A stretch of DNA of 22,437 nt. It comes from an uncultured Woeseiaceae bacterium. GTDB lineage: Bacteria; Pseudomonadota; Gammaproteobacteria; Steroidobacterales; Woeseiaceae. Below, one piece after another: positions 19,720 through 22,437 of this stretch. Location: NCBI GenBank assembly GCA_945787435.1, contig CALZHX010000311.1:1-22437 (forward strand). Direction: 5' to 3'. Below the pieces are notes generated by a model, which was not told the origin of the DNA, made no database searches, and was given only the letters and a program-made list of their open reading frames with translations. Every line of letters starts with the position of its first letter. Position 1 is the first letter of the stretch. The position numbers and the translations under genes were made by a program.

Positions 19720-22419
19720 CTACCCTGTATTTTGCAGGCCTTGAGCGATGCCGTTCACACTCGCGAGTAGCGCATTGAACAAGGCCGCATCCTCGTAGTC
19801 GGACGCGCGCCACCTGGCGAGCAGGTCGATCTGCATCAGGCTCATTGGGTCAACGTAGGGATTGCGTAACATAATGGCCCGCTGCAGAGTGACGTCGCCT
19901 TCCAGCAGCATCTCGCGGTTGGAGTACTCAAGAATCAGGTCGCGTGTGAGGTCGTGCTCTTTCTCAATAATGGGAAAGAACTCATCATGCATATCACCGG
20001 CCAGCTCAGAGTAGAGCTTGGCTACACCGAGGTCTGCTTTCGCAAGCACCATCTCGGCATCGGCCGTCAATGCGCGCATGAAATACCACTCCGCAAACAT
20101 CTGGCGAAATGCGTCGTTGTCGAATTGCTCGGCCGCTTTCGCAATTCCTGTGCCAATGCCGTACCAGCCGGGCAACATACAACGTGATTGTGTCCAGGAA
20201 AACACCCACGGGATCGCGCGCAAATCCTCAATACCCTGGCGCGAACGTCGTGACGATGGCCGAGAGCCAATACGCATGCGCTCAATCAGATCAATCGGTG
20301 TCGCCAGGCGGAAATAGTCGTGAAACCTGGGAGTTTCGTAAACCAGCTTGCGGTAGGCCAGACGGCTTTCCTCCGCGATGACGTCCATCATGTCATGCCA
20401 TTCCGGCATATCGTTGCCATGATGTCTCGGCATGGCCGTGGCGAGAGCGACCGATCCAGTGACTTGTTCAAGCGTGCGTAACGCGATGCCGCGCAAGCCA
20501 TATTTCTCGTTGATGATCTCGCCTTGCTCAGTTCCTCGAAGGCGGCCATTAACGGTGCCCGGTGGCGCACCGAGTACTGCGACATGTGTCTTGCTGCCGC
20601 CGCGGCTGATCGTGCCTCCGCGGCCGTGAAACAGAGTTAACTCGACATCTTCGGATTCCACGGCATTAACGAGCGTGATCTGGGCGTTCTGCAAAGACCA
20701 GCGCGCCGATGCGAGGCCACCGTCCTTATTGCTGTCGGAGTAGCCGATCATCACGGTCTGTTGATTCTTGCGCCGATCCAGGTGTTTGCGGTAGAGGTCG
20801 GTGGACAGCAGGTCTTTCAGGATGTCACGGCCACGATCGAGGTCATCCACGGTTTCCAACAGTGGCGCGATGTCGAGCGGTACCTCGAAGCGCTTGTTGT
20901 GAAGCTCACTCCACTGTGCCAGCAAGAGTATTGACAGGATATCGTCTGCGCCCTGCGTCATGCTGATGATGAATGGTCCTATCGCTCTCGGGCCATACTT
21001 GCGACGGCAGAACGCGATGGCCTGGAATACAGCAAAGGTCTTGCGAGCCTGGGTCCCGAGCGTATCGGGCATGCTTTCGCGTGTCTCGATAGCCTCGAGA
21101 ATTCTCGCGGTGCGATCGGCTGGCGACCACTCGTCCCAGTCCTCTTCACCGAGGCACTCGCCGACTACGCGTCGGTGCACTTCGGCGTCCTGGCGAACAT
21201 CCAGCGTGAGCAGGTGAAAGCCAAAAGTATCGATACGTTGCAACAAGCGGTTTACGGCAAACAGTCCGGCATGCTCGCCCTTGTTTTCTTTGAGGCTTTT
21301 CGCGAGCAACCGGATGTCCGCTCGGAACTGCCCGACCTTCTCATACGGGAAGATATCGTCATCGTAGGTAGACTGCAGGCGCTGCTGTACGAGCCTGAGG
21401 AGTACGCGATAAGGCATGTTCCGATGGCGAGCCGGAACGGCATGATAGGCGTTTTGGAAAACACCGCGGTACTCGTCGATCTTCGCTGTGATCTCTTCAC
21501 TGAAGCCAACGCGTTCGTTGGTCTGGCTGAGCTTCGCAGAGATCGCCGCACATTCGTTGAAGTACAGGTCAAGAATCAGCGACCGCTGGCGCGCCAGCGT
21601 CGCACGAATCGTCTTGGCGTTTACATTCGGGTTGCCGTCCATGTCGCCACCGACCCACGAGGCATAGTGCAGAATGGGTGGCACGGTGATCTTCTCGCCG
21701 TCTTTGCCATAGATCCGCGACAGTGCCATCTTGATGTCTTCATAGAACGGTGGTGTAGAGCGATAGAGAACGTCGGTCATGAAGAACAGGATGTGCTCAA
21801 GCTCGTCGGCGACCGTCATCTTCTCCGATGGATGTTCATCTGTTTGCCAGCCCGTTGTTATCAGGAGCCGAATATTGGCATGGCAGGCGTGCTTCTCCTG
21901 GGCAGTCATTGTCGGATCGAGCAAGTCGACGAGATAGCGAACGATGTTTTGTTCTTTGCGCAAAATCGTGCGGCGCGTAGGTTCCGTTGGGTGAGCCGTG
22001 AAAACGGGCTCGATGCTCAGCGTGTTGATGAGCTCCTGCAGTTCGTCGACAGTCATGCCCGACGCCTTCAGCTTAACGAGCGTGTCTTCGAAGCCGCCAG
22101 GCTGGTAGTGACCGACCTCGCGCAAATACTCGCGGCGGCGGCGAATGCGGTGCACTTTCTCGGCAGTGTTGACCATCTGGAAATAGGTCGAAAAGCCGCG
22201 AATCACCTGCAATGCGAGATCGGGATCCAGGTTTTCGACGAGCTTGGCGAGTTCTTCACCGGGCCTTTCGTTTTCCTCGCGCCGGCGAATGGAGCGGCGC
22301 CGGGCGTTTTCGACGAATTCAAACAACTCGTCGCCACCCTGTTCCTTGATCAGGTCGCCGACCATTGCGCCCAGCGTACGCACATCGTCGCGCAGCGCCT
22401 GATCCTTGTCCTCGAACAT
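19720..22419 (-). CDS. ppc: Phosphoenolpyruvate carboxylase
   Basis: Carboxylates PEP with bicarbonate to oxaloacetate, replenishing the TCA cycle. From ATG 22419 it has 899 residues (E. coli 883). Both signatures are intact: VFTAHPTEPTRRT with catalytic His143 and VMIGYSDSNKDGG. The flexible loop LFHGRGGTISRGG, the RNPYVDP segment and the conserved C-terminal QNTG, part of the aspartate inhibition site, are all visible. ATG 22419 is preceded by AGGA (22427 to 22424) and fits the E. coli N-terminus; the frame stays open to the window edge with a TTG at 22437, so a slightly longer form cannot be excluded. Followed after 9 bases by the TraB-like gene. Confidence 0.97.
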   Translation of the reverse strand: MFEDKDQALRDDVRTLGAMVGDLIKEQGGDELFEFVENARRRSIRRREENERPGEELAKLVENLDPDLALQVIRGFSTYFQMVNTAEKVHRIRRRREYLREVGHYQPGGFEDTLVKLKASGMTVDELQELINTLSIEPVFTAHPTEPTRRTILRKEQNIVRYLVDLLDPTMTAQEKHACHANIRLLITTGWQTDEHPSEKMTVADELEHILFFMTDVLYRSTPPFYEDIKMALSRIYGKDGEKITVPPILHYASWVGGDMDGNPNVNAKTIRATLARQRSLILDLYFNECAAISAKLSQTNERVGFSEEITAKIDEYRGVFQNAYHAVPARHRNMPYRVLLRLVQQRLQSTYDDDIFPYEKVGQFRADIRLLAKSLKENKGEHAGLFAVNRLLQRIDTFGFHLLTLDVRQDAEVHRRVVGECLGEEDWDEWSPADRTARILEAIETRESMPDTLGTQARKTFAVFQAIAFCRRKYGPRAIGPFIISMTQGADDILSILLLAQWSELHNKRFEVPLDIAPLLETVDDLDRGRDILKDLLSTDLYRKHLDRRKNQQTVMIGYSDSNKDGGLASARWSLQNAQITLVNAVESEDVELTLFHGRGGTISRGGSKTHVAVLGAPPGTVNGRLRGTEQGEIINEKYGLRGIALRTLEQVTGSVALATAMPRHHGNDMPEWHDMMDVIAEESRLAYRKLVYETPRFHDYFRLATPIDLIERMRIGSRPSSRRSRQGIEDLRAIPWVFSWTQSRCMLPGWYGIGTGIAKAAEQFDNDAFRQMFAEWYFMRALTADAEMVLAKADLGVAKLYSELAGDMHDEFFPIIEKEHDLTRDLILEYSNREMLLEGDVTLQRAIMLRNPYVDPMSLMQIDLLARWRASDYEDAALFNALLASVNGIAQGLQNTG

Positions 22420-22437
22420 GATGTCCTGGCGGCGCAA

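Noticed and set aside
19717..19722. Minus-strand TAGAAT as a -10 box for the TraB-like gene
   Set aside because: It contains the ppc stop codon, has no -35 at a suitable distance, and would start transcription right at the ATG; coupling to ppc is simpler.
1..22437. Defence system, CRISPR, prophage, insertion sequence, tRNA/rRNA or biosynthetic cluster
   Set aside because: No repeat-spacer pattern, transposase, integrase, phage gene or RNA gene is visible; nearly all of the window is filled by identifiable cellular genes.

Overview
The window looks like chromosomal, housekeeping-dense DNA from a free-living gammaproteobacterium. The evidence is a complete type IV pilus pilMNOPQ operon followed by aroK-aroB, a divergent tesA/ybbA-ybbP locus arranged as in Escherichia coli and pseudomonads, a FadD very close in sequence to the enterobacterial enzyme, a YcgN (UPF0260) protein and a bacterial-type PEP carboxylase. 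The DNA is moderately GC-rich, genes are packed with ATGA, TAATG and TGATG junctions, and there are no insertion sequences, tRNAs, rRNAs, CRISPR arrays or phage genes. An uncultured marine group near Woeseiales/Steroidobacterales is a guess from gene order, not a determination.

Layout. (1) 1-290: a leader with a possible 3' end of an upstream gene and an AT-rich candidate promoter. (2) 291-5268: pilM-pilN-pilO-pilP-pilQ, the pilus alignment subcomplex and outer-membrane secretin, followed by a perfect 11-bp hairpin with a UUCG loop. (3) 5342-9996: aroK, a 93-nt long hairpin, aroB, a dNTPase (dgt-like), then pyrF-hemE with its own candidate promoter, and a GNAT acetyltransferase directly behind hemE. 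(4) 10472-13131, minus strand: tesA-fadD-cupin-like operon. (5) 13130-16739, plus strand: ybbA-ybbP ABC exporter plus a Nudix hydrolase. The tesA and ybbA start codons share bases in one CATG. (6) 16736-17689, minus strand: a D-2-hydroxyacid dehydrogenase. (7) 17722-18836, plus strand: ycgN and a flavoprotein with iodotyrosine-deiodinase hallmarks. (8) 18823-22437, minus strand: ppc followed by a secreted TraB/Tiki-like protein.

Functional themes. Type IV pilus assembly is complete for its inner-membrane/secretin part only; the motors and pilins lie elsewhere. Shikimate, pyrimidine and heme enzymes form a metabolic block. The most coherent possible module is envelope lipid handling: YbbAP (a type VII ABC transporter), its periplasmic esterase partner TesA, and FadD, which would capture released fatty acids as acyl-CoA. 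No defence, secondary-metabolite or mobile system was found. The points worth a second look are local: the aroK-aroB hairpin, the shared tesA/ybbA start codons, the tesA-fadD linkage, the deiodinase-like flavoprotein, and three convergent gene pairs with overlapping 3' ends.
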